Part shown: piece by piece, positions 28,458 to 36,368 of the stretch | How the letters are laid out: every line of letters starts with the position of its first letter | Position numbering within the stretch: the stretch's first letter is position 1 | Assembly (NCBI GenBank): GCA_947479905.1 | Contig: CANKBJ010000016.1 | Location: 1 to 37,255 of the forward strand | Length of the DNA stretch: 37,255 bases | Reading direction: 5' to 3' | Origin: Bradyrhizobiaceae bacterium | GTDB taxonomy: Bacteria > Pseudomonadota > Alphaproteobacteria > Rhizobiales > Xanthobacteraceae | Notes under the pieces: model-generated | Databases searched by the model: none | What the model was told of the DNA's origin: nothing | What the model saw: the letters and a program-made list of their open reading frames with translations, nothing else | Position numbers and translations under genes: made by a program

Positions 28458-30218
28458 ATGGCCACCTTGTGGGAACGTCACGAAATCCGCGACGGGATGC
28501 GGATCGGCTGGAATGTTCCGATCACCATGGATGACGGCATCGTCCTGCGCGCCGATGTCTTTCGCCCCGTCAAGGAAGGCCGCTACCCCGTCCTCATCAC
28601 ATACGGCCCCTACGCCAAGAATCTTGCGTTTCAGGACGGCTATCCGAGCGCCTGGAACATCATGGCCGAGAAGCATCCCGACGTAACGGCGGGCTCGACC
28701 AACAAATACCAGAACTGGGAAGTGGTCGATCCCGAAAAATGGGTGCCGCACGACTATGTCTGCGTGCGCGTCGACTCGCGCGGCTGCGGCTGTTCGCCCG
28801 GCGTCATCGATCATTTTTCGCCGCGCGAGACCAAGGACTTCTACGACTGCATCGAATGGGCTGGCGTGCAGCCGTGGTCGAGCGGCAAGGTTGGCCTCAA
28901 CGGCATTTCCTATCTCGCCATGAACCAGTGGCACGTCGCGTCGCTGCAGCCGCCGCATCTGGCCGCCATGTGCATCTGGGAAGGCTCGGCCGACTGGTAT
29001 CGCGACATGACGCATCACGGCGGCATGCTGTCCACCTTCTGGGAAAACTGGTTCGACATGCAGGTCAAGACCGTGCAGTACGGCGCCGGCGAGCGCGGCA
29101 GGCGCAGCCGCGTCCACGGCGAACTGGTCTGCGGCCCGGAAACTTTATCGGAAGAACAACTGGCCAAAAATCGCGTCGATTTCGGCGGACAAATTCTGGC
29201 GCACCCGCTCGACGACCAGTATCACCGCGACCGCTCGCCGCAATGGGACAAGATCAAGACGCCTTTATTTTCCGCCGCCAACTGGGGCGGCCAGGGGCTG
29301 CACCCGCGCGGCAATTTCGAAGGCTTCGTGCGCGCGGCGTCGAAAGACAAATGGCTGGAAGCGCACGGCCTCGAGCACTGGACGCACTTTTACACCGACT
29401 ATGGCCGCGAGCAGCAGCTCGCTTTCTTCGACTATTTCCTGCACGACAAGAAGGCCAAATGGAGCAAGCAGCCGAAAGTGCTGTTGCAGGTGCGCCATCC
29501 GGGCGAGAAGTTCGTCGCGCGGCCTGAGGATGCCTGGCCGATCCCGCGCACCAAATGGACCAAATTCTATCTGCATCCGGCCGATACGACATTGGCGACC
29601 AAACCGCCAACCAGTGCGAGCAAGCTCGACTTCGCGGCGATGGGTGACGGCCTCACTTTCATCACACCGCCATTGAAAGCCGACACCGAAATCACCGGAC
29701 CGTCCGCGCTTAAATTGTTCGTGTCGTCCTCGACCAAGGATGCCGACATCTTCGCCGTCGTGCGCGTCTTTACCGGCGACATGAAGGAAGTCGTCTTCAT
29801 GGGCGCGATCGATCCGCACACGCCGATCGCGCAAGGCTGGCTGCGCGCCTCGCACCGCAAGCTCGACAAGAAGTTGTCGACGCCCTACCGGCCCTATCAT
29901 ACGCACGACGAGAAGCAGCCCTTGAGCAAGGGCAAACCGGTCGAACTCGATGTCGAAATCTGGCCTACCTCGATTCACGTCCCGGCAGGCTTCCGCATCG
30001 CGCTGTCGGTGCGCGGCAAGGATTACGAATATGGCGGCGGCAGCGGCGGCAAGCTCTCGAATTTCAAGAACGAGTTGACCGGCTGCGGGCCGTTCCTGCA
30101 CAACAAGCCCGAGGACCGCCCGCCGTCGGTCTTCAACGGCACCACAACCTTGCATTTCAGCAAGGCCAAGGCGCTCTATCTGCTGCTGCCGGTGATCCCG
30201 CCCAAGAAGAAGCGTTAG
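28458..30218 (+). CDS. CocE/NonD family serine hydrolase
   Basis: A 586-residue alpha/beta hydrolase of the X-Pro dipeptidyl-peptidase/cocaine esterase family. The nucleophile is S151 in GLNGISYLAMNQW. The oxyanion region is LITYGPYAKN (about 46-55), and VCVRVDSRGCGCSPG (about 100-114) matches the family. The C-terminal jelly-roll domain (about 370-586) includes LKLFVSSSTKDADIFAVVRVF. There is no signal peptide, so it acts in the cytoplasm on an imported ester or amide. Its stop codon overlaps the convergent beta-propeller gene's stop by 4 bp. Confidence 0.93.
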   Translation: MATLWERHEIRDGMRIGWNVPITMDDGIVLRADVFRPVKEGRYPVLITYGPYAKNLAFQDGYPSAWNIMAEKHPDVTAGSTNKYQNWEVVDPEKWVPHDYVCVRVDSRGCGCSPGVIDHFSPRETKDFYDCIEWAGVQPWSSGKVGLNGISYLAMNQWHVASLQPPHLAAMCIWEGSADWYRDMTHHGGMLSTFWENWFDMQVKTVQYGAGERGRRSRVHGELVCGPETLSEEQLAKNRVDFGGQILAHPLDDQYHRDRSPQWDKIKTPLFSAANWGGQGLHPRGNFEGFVRAASKDKWLEAHGLEHWTHFYTDYGREQQLAFFDYFLHDKKAKWSKQPKVLLQVRHPGEKFVARPEDAWPIPRTKWTKFYLHPADTTLATKPPTSASKLDFAAMGDGLTFITPPLKADTEITGPSALKLFVSSSTKDADIFAVVRVFTGDMKEVVFMGAIDPHTPIAQGWLRASHRKLDKKLSTPYRPYHTHDEKQPLSKGKPVELDVEIWPTSIHVPAGFRIALSVRGKDYEYGGGSGGKLSNFKNELTGCGPFLHNKPEDRPPSVFNGTTTLHFSKAKALYLLLPVIPPKKKR

Positions 30219-31150
30219 AAAAACCCGATCGACTCGACGCCGGTGCCGCAGGCAAACGAGTGCCGGACCTTGCGCGAGGGAATGTCGATGATGTGCATCG
30301 TGCCGTCATACTGGCAGCCGACGAACAGGTCGTCGCCGCGGAACGCCATGTCCATCGCGCCCTTGCCGACCGGGATCGCGGTCTGCTCGCTCAAGTCGGC
30401 GTTGAACAAGGTCACCATGTCGCCGGCGACGCTGCTGACCGCCAACACCTTGTAGTCGGGGCGAAAGCGCGCGATCTGCGCCGGCTTCGGATTGTTGACG
30501 AGCGGAATGGTGCGCACCACCTCGCCCTTGGCCGTATCGATCAGGAACAGGCCGGGCGCCTCGTCGTCGACCACGATGATCGTCATGCCGTCGGCGGTGA
30601 TTGTAATTCCAGCCAGCGCATGTGGCGTCTTGATCTTGGCCGTCAGCTTGCGGCTGGGCAGGTCGATCACCGACACCTCGGCGTCCTCCTCGTTTTCGGT
30701 ATAGATAAACTTGCCGTCCGGCGAGATGATCAGGCGATGCGCATTGGTCGAGCCTGAGCCGATGGCGTCGATCATTTTGTGCGTCTTCGGATCGATGATC
30801 GCGACCACCGCGCTGTTTTCGCAAGTGACATAGACCAGGCCATCCGGCGCCAGTTTCAGCGTATGCGGCGAAACATAGGGGCGAAGATCGATATCGCCGA
30901 CATGCTTGCGTTGCTTGAGATCGATGATCGCCAGGACATGACCGGGGTTCGGGTTCTTGCCGTGAATGCCGTCGCCATAAATCGGCACATACGCCAATCC
31001 CGCTTCCGGCAGAATCAATAATTCGTGCACCGTGCGCGGGAAGCCACCGATCGCGACTTCGGTGACGAAGGTCTCGGGGTTGAGGAACAGCACCTGGCCG
31101 CCCATCTTGTCGACCGCGATCATTCCGTGCGCAACTATGCCGTCAGTCAT
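30215..31150 (-). CDS. YncE-like beta-propeller protein (YVTN repeats)
   Basis: A 311-residue protein made of repeated propeller blades. Each carries a GLVYVTCENSAVVAIIDPKT-type strand pair (for example about 104-123), and SPDGKFIYTENEEDAEVSVIDL gives another. The seven-blade YncE/surface-layer type is typical. Unlike E. coli YncE it has no signal peptide, so it is cytoplasmic as written; a missed upstream start is unlikely because the family-like sequence begins near residue 6. No catalytic site is recognised. Enzymes with this fold include lactonases and SMP30-like hydrolases, but assignment would be guesswork. A hairpin plus T-run lies in its 5' leader. Confidence 0.87.
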   Translation of the reverse strand: MTDGIVAHGMIAVDKMGGQVLFLNPETFVTEVAIGGFPRTVHELLILPEAGLAYVPIYGDGIHGKNPNPGHVLAIIDLKQRKHVGDIDLRPYVSPHTLKLAPDGLVYVTCENSAVVAIIDPKTHKMIDAIGSGSTNAHRLIISPDGKFIYTENEEDAEVSVIDLPSRKLTAKIKTPHALAGITITADGMTIIVVDDEAPGLFLIDTAKGEVVRTIPLVNNPKPAQIARFRPDYKVLAVSSVAGDMVTLFNADLSEQTAIPVGKGAMDMAFRGDDLFVGCQYDGTMHIIDIPSRKVRHSFACGTGVESIGFF

Positions 31151-31509
31151 CGTACAAAAGTCCTTTGCTCAAAAAAGCAGCGGGCGCATTGTGGCAATGC
31201 GCCGCCGAAAGATCGATACACAATAACGCTGCGCCTATCGAGCCGGACGCAATTTCTTATGGTCGAATATTTGCGCGAACCGGCCGGTATTCGCCCACAA
31301 TATGGGTTGGGCAGTGCGCTGCGGCTAAACCATCGCACCGACGGGCTTTACATCATGGAACGCATTGGCCGATGATAGGGTGACCGCCGCGGTACTGGCA
31401 CGTCGGCGTACAACACGTCATGTTTAGCCTGCGGCTGTCACAGCCGAATAAAAATAGGCCGACACGGCCATTTAACTCCGCCCGGGAGGGCGACACAGGG
31501 AGGACTTCG
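31151..31509. other. 359-bp divergent intergenic region before the Liv operon
   Basis: This gap separates the beta-propeller gene (minus) from the ABC-transporter operon (plus), so it must hold both promoters. It contains the hairpin and T-run described at 31171-31203, and a small hairpin CGGCTG-TCA-CAGCCG at 31431-31445 followed by an A-rich AATAAAAATAG. No coding sequence with recognisable similarity was found. No convincing -24/-12 sigma-54 site was seen. Base composition is slightly more AT-rich than the surrounding genes. Confidence 0.6.
31171..31203 (-). promoter_or_regulatory. Terminator-like hairpin in the leader of the beta-propeller gene
   Basis: On the minus strand, GGCGCATTG pairs perfectly with CAATGCGCC around a 3-base loop (31183-31203). 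Six bases later comes a run of six T (31171-31176). The structure is about 20 bp upstream of the gene's ATG, with AAAGGA just beyond it. This is the layout of a transcription attenuator, or of an intrinsic terminator blocking leaky transcription. The function is inferred only from form and position. Confidence 0.45.
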
Positions 31510-32751
31510 ATGTCTCGCAAGGTCACTCGCCGTCGTTTTATGGCTGCGACCGCCGCTGGCGCGGCGCTCGCTACGTTCAAATTTCCGTCACCGGCGATCG
31601 CCCAGGCCGCACCGTTCAAGCTCGGCCTGCTCACCGTCAAGACCGGCCCGCTCGCGCAGGGCGGCATCCAGATGGAACAGGGCGTCCTTACTTACCTCAA
31701 GGAAAAGAACAACACGTTCGGCGGCCGCAAGGTCGAGTTCTTCTCGGCTGACACCGGCGGCAGCCCGGCCGGCACCAAGACCAAGGTTCAGGAACTGGTT
31801 GAGCGCGACAAGGTCGACGCCATCCTCGGACCGCTCGCGGCATTCGAGTTGCTGGCGATCACCGACTACATCGCAGAAAACAAGACGCCGATGCTCAGCC
31901 TCGCCGGCGCCGAGGACATCACGCAGCGCCGTCCGAACCCCTACTTCCTGCGTCCGTCGGCGACTTCGGCGCAGGCGATGCACCCGATGGCGGACTTCGC
32001 CGCCAAGGAACTGAAACTGAAGCGCATTGTTACGGTGTCGGAAGACTTCGCCTTCGGTCATGAACAAATGGGCGGCTTCCAGGAAACCTTCGAAGGGGCC
32101 GGCGGCAAGATCGTCGCCAAGATCTGGCCGCCGCTGGTGACGCCGGACTACACGCCGTTCGTCGCACAGATCGCCGATTGCGACGGCGTCTGCCAGGGCT
32201 TTGCCGGCTCCAACCCGCTGCGCTTCATGAAGACCTACGCCGCGGCCGGGTTGAAATTCCCGGTCGTCTCCGGTGAAACCGGCGGCGACGACGCGCTGCT
32301 GCGCATCATGGGCGACGAGTTCCTCGGCATGTACAGCTCGTGCCCCTACACGCTCGACCTCGCCAATGACAGCAACAAGCGCTTCGTCGCGGCGATGCAG
32401 AAGGACTTCGGCGTCGACCCAGGCTTCTATGCCGCCGGTCTCTACGTCGCGGCCCAGGTCGTCGACGAAGGCCTCAAGCTCAACGGCGGCAAGTCCGACG
32501 ACCGCGCCGCGTTGACCAAGGCGATGCGCTCGGTCAAGCTCAAGGACTCGCCACGCGGCGATCTGTCGTTCGACCAATACGGCAACGTGGTTGGCGACTT
32601 CTTCATCCGCCAGGTGACGAAGGAAGGCGGCAAGTACGTCAACAAGACGCTCAAGACCTACAAGAACGTCAGCCAGTTCTGGACCTACGAGGAAAAGGCG
32701 TTCCTGGCGCGGCCGGTCTATTCGCGCAACTATCCGCCGGTGAAGTCGTAA
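31510..32751 (+). CDS. ABC transporter substrate-binding protein, branched-chain amino acid type
   Basis: A 413-residue periplasmic receptor of the LivK/Peripla_BP_6 family. The N-terminus carries a twin-arginine signal, SRKVTRRRFMAATAAGAALA, with cleavage likely after AIAQA, so it is exported folded by Tat. FKLGLLTVKTGPLAQGG starts the first lobe. Family blocks such as FAFGHEQMGGFQETFEGAGG and a long C-terminal lobe follow. ATG at 31510 has GGGAGGAC upstream. Such receptors often bind aromatic acids, amides or urea rather than leucine, so 'branched-chain' is only a family label. A strong hairpin follows the stop, as is common after receptor genes. Confidence 0.94.
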   Translation: MSRKVTRRRFMAATAAGAALATFKFPSPAIAQAAPFKLGLLTVKTGPLAQGGIQMEQGVLTYLKEKNNTFGGRKVEFFSADTGGSPAGTKTKVQELVERDKVDAILGPLAAFELLAITDYIAENKTPMLSLAGAEDITQRRPNPYFLRPSATSAQAMHPMADFAAKELKLKRIVTVSEDFAFGHEQMGGFQETFEGAGGKIVAKIWPPLVTPDYTPFVAQIADCDGVCQGFAGSNPLRFMKTYAAAGLKFPVVSGETGGDDALLRIMGDEFLGMYSSCPYTLDLANDSNKRFVAAMQKDFGVDPGFYAAGLYVAAQVVDEGLKLNGGKSDDRAALTKAMRSVKLKDSPRGDLSFDQYGNVVGDFFIRQVTKEGGKYVNKTLKTYKNVSQFWTYEEKAFLARPVYSRNYPPVKS

Positions 32752-32762
32752 GCAGCAAATAT

Positions 32763-32796
32763 CCGCGGGCGCTGTAGCGGCGCCCGCGGTTTCTTC
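32763..32796 (+). terminator. Intrinsic terminator-like hairpin after the receptor gene
   Basis: CCGCGGGCGC (32763-32772) pairs perfectly with GCGCCCGCGG (32780-32789) around a 7-base loop, followed by TTTCTTC. It lies 12 bp after the receptor stop codon and before the permease gene. Partial termination here would give more receptor than permease mRNA, a common arrangement in ABC importer operons. Confidence 0.75.
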
Positions 32797-32898
32797 GTCA
32801 TTCCGGGGCCGGCGAAAGCCGGAACCCGGAATCCAGAAGCAACGAAACCAGCCCCTGGATTCCGGGTTCGCGCGTTTCACGCGCGCCCAGGAATGACA
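32797..32898. repeat. Palindromic repeat, CATTCCGG family
   Basis: The outer ends TCATTCC (32798-32804) and GGAATGA (32890-32896) are inverted. The core has a perfect 15-bp stem, GAACCCGGAATCCAG (32822-32836) with CTGGATTCCGGGTTC (32855-32869), plus CCGGC-GAAA-GCCGG near the left end. It is a different family from the CCTCCCC repeats. It lies directly after the receptor terminator and 20 bp before the permease start. Confidence 0.85.
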
Positions 32899-32918
32899 GG
32901 ATCGAGAACGGCTCGACA

Positions 32919-33791
32919 ATGAATTTCTGGATCGTGCTGACGGTCAATAGCGTCACCTTCGGCGGCCTGTTGTTTCTGCTCGCGTCGGGGTTCTCGCTCA
33001 TCTTCGGCCTGATGCGCATTCCCAACCTGACGCATGGCTCGCTGTTCATGTTAGGGGCCTATATCGGCGGCTCGGTCGTCATCGGCCTGTTCGGCTTCAA
33101 GATGAACTTCTGGCTTGCCGCCGTGCTCGCGAGCCTGACGGTGGCGGCGCTGGGCGCACTGATCGAACGCTTTCTGCTGCGGCAATTGCCCGGCGATCAA
33201 CTGGCGCAGGTGCTGGTGACGCTCGGCATCTCGTTCATGGCCGCCGATTTCTGCCTGATGGTGTGGGGCGGCGACCCGATGTCGGTGGCGACGCCGCAAG
33301 GCCTTGGCGGCTTTGCCCGCGTCGGCGGCGCCGTGTTCCCGCTGTATCGGCTGGCGATCATCGCCATCGCCGTCGTCGTCGCCATCGCGCTGTGGATGCT
33401 GCTCGACCGCACGCGGCTCGGCGCGATGATCCGTGCCGGTGTCGACGATCCGGACATGGCGCGTGTCGTCGGCATCCGCGTCTCGCAATTGTTTACGATC
33501 GTCTTCGCGCTCGGCGCGGGACTGGCCGCCTTTGCCGGCATCATCGGCGGGCCGATCCTGTCGGTCTATCCGGGGCTCGATCAGGACATGCTGCCGCTGG
33601 CTTTGCTCGTCGTCATCATCGGCGGCGCCGGCAGCCTGCTCGGCTCCTTCGTCGGCAGCATCCTGGTCGGCTTCATCTATAATTTCGGCCAGGCGCTGCT
33701 GCCGGAACTCGCCTACTTCGTGCTGTTCCTGCCGATGCTGCTGGTGCTTTTGTTGCGGCCGCAGGGCCTGTTCGGCCGGCACGTCCCATGA
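32919..33791 (+). CDS. livH: Liv-type ABC transporter permease, LivH family
   Basis: A 290-residue inner-membrane permease with about eight hydrophobic helices. The family signatures are ASGFSLIFGLMRIPNLTHGSLFMLGAYIG near the N-terminus and GAGLAAFAGIIGGPILSVYPGLDQDM in the middle, ending LLLRPQGLFG. It pairs with LivM to form the pore for the substrate delivered by the periplasmic receptor. It overlaps livM by 4 bp. Substrate identity is set by the receptor and is unknown. Confidence 0.94.
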   Translation: MNFWIVLTVNSVTFGGLLFLLASGFSLIFGLMRIPNLTHGSLFMLGAYIGGSVVIGLFGFKMNFWLAAVLASLTVAALGALIERFLLRQLPGDQLAQVLVTLGISFMAADFCLMVWGGDPMSVATPQGLGGFARVGGAVFPLYRLAIIAIAVVVAIALWMLLDRTRLGAMIRAGVDDPDMARVVGIRVSQLFTIVFALGAGLAAFAGIIGGPILSVYPGLDQDMLPLALLVVIIGGAGSLLGSFVGSILVGFIYNFGQALLPELAYFVLFLPMLLVLLLRPQGLFGRHVP

Positions 33792-34795
33792 TCGAGATTT
33801 TTTCAGCCACGAACAAGCTCCGCTTCATTGCGCTGGCCATCGCGCTGGTCGCTTTGATCAGCCTGCCCTTCTGGGTGTCCGGCATTTACTACATCAACGT
33901 CGGCAGCCAGATCCTGTTCTTCGCCGTCTTCGCACTCGGCCTGAACATCCTGGTCGGCTATGCCGGCCTCGTGTCGCTTGGCCACGCCGGCCTGTTCGGC
34001 ATCTCGGCCTATGCCACCGCCTACATGCTGCAGCAGGGCTTCGGCCACACCACCGCGGTCGCGGTGGCGCTGGTCATCGGCCTCGCCTCGATGGCGCTGT
34101 TCGCGGTGCTGTCGCTGCGCTCATCCGGCATCGGCTTCATCATGATTACTTTGGCGCTCGGCCAGATCCTGTGGGGCCTCGCCTATCGCTGGATCAGCGT
34201 CACCGACGGCGACAACGGCATCCCGGTGCGCGGCCGGCCGGCGCCGTTCGGCTATTCGCTGACCGACCCGGTCAATTTCTATTACGCATCGCTCATCATT
34301 TTCATCGTCGCGGTCGCCATGGTCTTCATCTTCGTGCGTTCGCCGTTCGGCGCCGCCTTGATGGGAACGCGCGACCAGCCGCGCCGCATGAATGCGCTCG
34401 GCTATCACGTCTGGATGATCCGCTTCTACGCCTGTCTGTTTTCCGGCCTGCTCACAGCCGTGTCGGGCATCCTGTTCGTCTATTACACCAACTTCATCAG
34501 CCCGCAGACTTTGGCGCTGACCTCCTCGGCCGAAGTGCTGCTGATGGTCATCTCCGGCGGCCCCGGCACCTTGCTCGGGCCGATCGTCGGCGCGACGCTC
34601 GTTGTCGTCATCAAGACCGTTGTGTCCGGCTTCATCGAACGCTGGAATTTCCTGCTCGGCGCGATTTTCGTTGCCATCGTCATCCTGGTGCCGGAAGGCA
34701 TCGTCCCCGGTTCGATCCGCCTGTGGCGGCTGATCGTGCGCAAGCGCGCGGCAGCGCCGCCTGCCCCCGCCGCAACGACGGAGCGCACGCCATGA
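33788..34795 (+). CDS. livM: Liv-type ABC transporter permease, LivM family
   Basis: A 335-residue permease with about nine to ten membrane segments. ALGLNILVGYAGLVSLGHAGLFGISAYATAY is the LivM signature. SSGIGFIMITLALGQILWGLAYRW and GGPGTLLGPIVGATLVVVI are also typical. The C-terminal tail is Ala/Pro-rich (about 318-335) and cytoplasmic. Its start overlaps livH and its stop overlaps livG, each by 4 bp, so the operon is tightly coupled. Confidence 0.94.
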   Translation: MIEIFSATNKLRFIALAIALVALISLPFWVSGIYYINVGSQILFFAVFALGLNILVGYAGLVSLGHAGLFGISAYATAYMLQQGFGHTTAVAVALVIGLASMALFAVLSLRSSGIGFIMITLALGQILWGLAYRWISVTDGDNGIPVRGRPAPFGYSLTDPVNFYYASLIIFIVAVAMVFIFVRSPFGAALMGTRDQPRRMNALGYHVWMIRFYACLFSGLLTAVSGILFVYYTNFISPQTLALTSSAEVLLMVISGGPGTLLGPIVGATLVVVIKTVVSGFIERWNFLLGAIFVAIVILVPEGIVPGSIRLWRLIVRKRAAAPPAPAATTERTP

Positions 34796-35529
34796 GCGCG
34801 CTCACCATTTCCGGCCTCAACAAATCCTTCGGCGGCCTGCACGTCACCCGCGGCGTCGATCTCGACGTGCAGCCCGGCGAGCGCCGACTCATCATCGGCC
34901 CGAACGGCGCCGGCAAGACCACGTTGTTCAACCTGATAACCGGCGAACTGACGCCGGACACCGGCTCGGTCAGCCTGTTCGGCCAGGACATCACGAAGAC
35001 GCCGAGCCGCGACCGGCCGCATCTCGGCATGGCGCGCACCTATCAGATCATCACTCTGTTCGGCAAAGACACCATCATCCACAATGTCCGCCTCGCGCTG
35101 CTCGGCCTGTCGCCGATGCGCTGGAACCCGTGGACGAATCTGCGCCGCGACGACCGCTTCACCGAAGCAGGACATAAGGCGCTGGCGCGCGTCGGCCTCT
35201 CCCACATCGCCGACCGGCCGCTGTCGCAGACATCGTATGGAGAGCGCCGCCGCGTCGAAATCGCCATGGCGCTGGCGCAGGAACCGAAGGTGCTGCTGCT
35301 CGACGAGCCTTTCGCCGGCCTGTCGATCGACGAGCGCCGCGACGTCCACAAATGCCTGATGGCGATTCCGCGCGACGTCACCATCGTGATGATCGAGCAC
35401 AATATGGATGTGGCGCTGGAATTCGCCGAGCGCATCACGCTCTTGCATTTCGGCGAGGTGATTGTCGAAGGCAACCGCGCCGAGGTGGTCAACGATCCGC
35501 GCACGCGGGAGGTCTATCTTGGCCACTAG
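34792..35529 (+). CDS. livG: Liv-type ABC transporter ATPase, LivG family
   Basis: A 245-residue ATP-binding subunit. Walker A is GPNGAGKTT (about 38-46), the ABC signature is SYGERRRVEIAMALAQEP (about 145-162), and Walker B with the catalytic Glu is VLLLDEPFAGLS, followed by the switch His in MIEHNMDVA. The signature's SYGE replaces the common LSGGQ, as usual in LivG proteins. It drives transport through LivHM with LivF. Its 3' end overlaps livF by 11 bp. Confidence 0.95.
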   Translation: MSALTISGLNKSFGGLHVTRGVDLDVQPGERRLIIGPNGAGKTTLFNLITGELTPDTGSVSLFGQDITKTPSRDRPHLGMARTYQIITLFGKDTIIHNVRLALLGLSPMRWNPWTNLRRDDRFTEAGHKALARVGLSHIADRPLSQTSYGERRRVEIAMALAQEPKVLLLDEPFAGLSIDERRDVHKCLMAIPRDVTIVMIEHNMDVALEFAERITLLHFGEVIVEGNRAEVVNDPRTREVYLGH

Positions 35530-36253
35530 CGCACTCAGATTGGAAGGCGTCGACGCCTTCTACGGCGACAGCCATGTATTGCAGAACGTCTCGTTCGAAC
35601 TGGGCGAGGCGCGCATGCTCGGCCTCCTGGGCCGCAACGGCGCCGGCAAATCGACCTGCATGAATGTCGGCATGGGTCTGTTGGCGGCGCGGCGCGGCGC
35701 GGTCAGCGTGTTCGGCGAGGACGTGACAAAGCTGTCGCCGGAACTGATCGCGGCGCGCGGCGTCGCTCTGGTGCCGCAAGGGCGCCGCATTTTCCGCAGC
35801 CTGACCGTGCGCGAGAACCTGCTGGTCGCCGGCCGCAAGCCCGACGCTGGCAGCAAGCACGCGCCAAAACACGCACCTTGGACGATGGACACCGTGTTCG
35901 CCATGTTCCCGCGCCTGAAGGAACGCACAAGCCAGATGGCGGCGCATCTGTCCGGCGGCGAGCAGCAAATGCTCGCCATCGGCCGCGCGCTAATGGGCAA
36001 TCCGCGCGTGCTCTTGATGGACGAGCCGTCGGAGGGCCTTGCGCCGCAGATCGTCGCCGAGGTGATGGCGACCATCCGCAAGCTCAAGGAAAGCGGCCTG
36101 TCGATCGTGCTGGTCGAGCAGAACCCCAATCTGGTCTTCGACGTCGCCGACGACATCGTCATTCTCAACACCGGCGGCGTCGCGGTGGTCTCCACCCCGG
36201 CCGCGCTGCGCCAGGACGACGCGCTGTTGCGGCAGCATCTAGGAGTTTTCTGA
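35519..36253 (+). CDS. livF: Liv-type ABC transporter ATPase, LivF family
   Basis: A 244-residue ATP-binding subunit. Walker A is GRNGAGKST (about 36-44), the signature is LSGGEQQMLAIGRALMGNP, Walker B is VLLMDEPSEGLAP and the switch His position is VEQNPN. The start is assigned to TTG at 35519 because GGGAGG lies six bases upstream and ATSALRLEGVDAFYGDSHVL is the normal LivF N-terminus; the nearest in-frame ATG, 57 bp upstream, would add livG-overlapping residues unlike the family. An 11-bp overlap with livG results. Confidence 0.94.
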   Translation: MATSALRLEGVDAFYGDSHVLQNVSFELGEARMLGLLGRNGAGKSTCMNVGMGLLAARRGAVSVFGEDVTKLSPELIAARGVALVPQGRRIFRSLTVRENLLVAGRKPDAGSKHAPKHAPWTMDTVFAMFPRLKERTSQMAAHLSGGEQQMLAIGRALMGNPRVLLMDEPSEGLAPQIVAEVMATIRKLKESGLSIVLVEQNPNLVFDVADDIVILNTGGVAVVSTPAALRQDDALLRQHLGVF

Positions 36254-36267
36254 CCATTCCCAAGGCC

Positions 36268-36348
36268 GTCATGGCCGGGCTTGACCCGGCCATCCACGTC
36301 TTGGATTAACAGCAAGGCGTGGATGCCCGGCACAAGGCCGGGCATGAC
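36268..36348. repeat. Palindromic repeat, GTCATGxCCGGGC family
   Basis: GTCATGGCCGGGC at the left end is inverted against GCCGGGCATGAC at the right end. The internal CATCCACG and CGTGGATG pair, so the whole 81 bp folds on itself. It lies 14 bp after livF and 20 bp before the next gene's start. Similar 'CCGGGCATGAC' repeats are frequent in Bradyrhizobium-like genomes (from memory, not searched). Confidence 0.85.
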
Positions 36349-36368
36349 CAGAAACAAAGGCAAGCGAC

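Noticed and set aside
31390-31420. Sigma-54 promoter (TGGCAC-like) before the Liv operon
   Set aside because: TGGCAC is present near 31394, but no TTGC-type -12 element follows at the required spacing.
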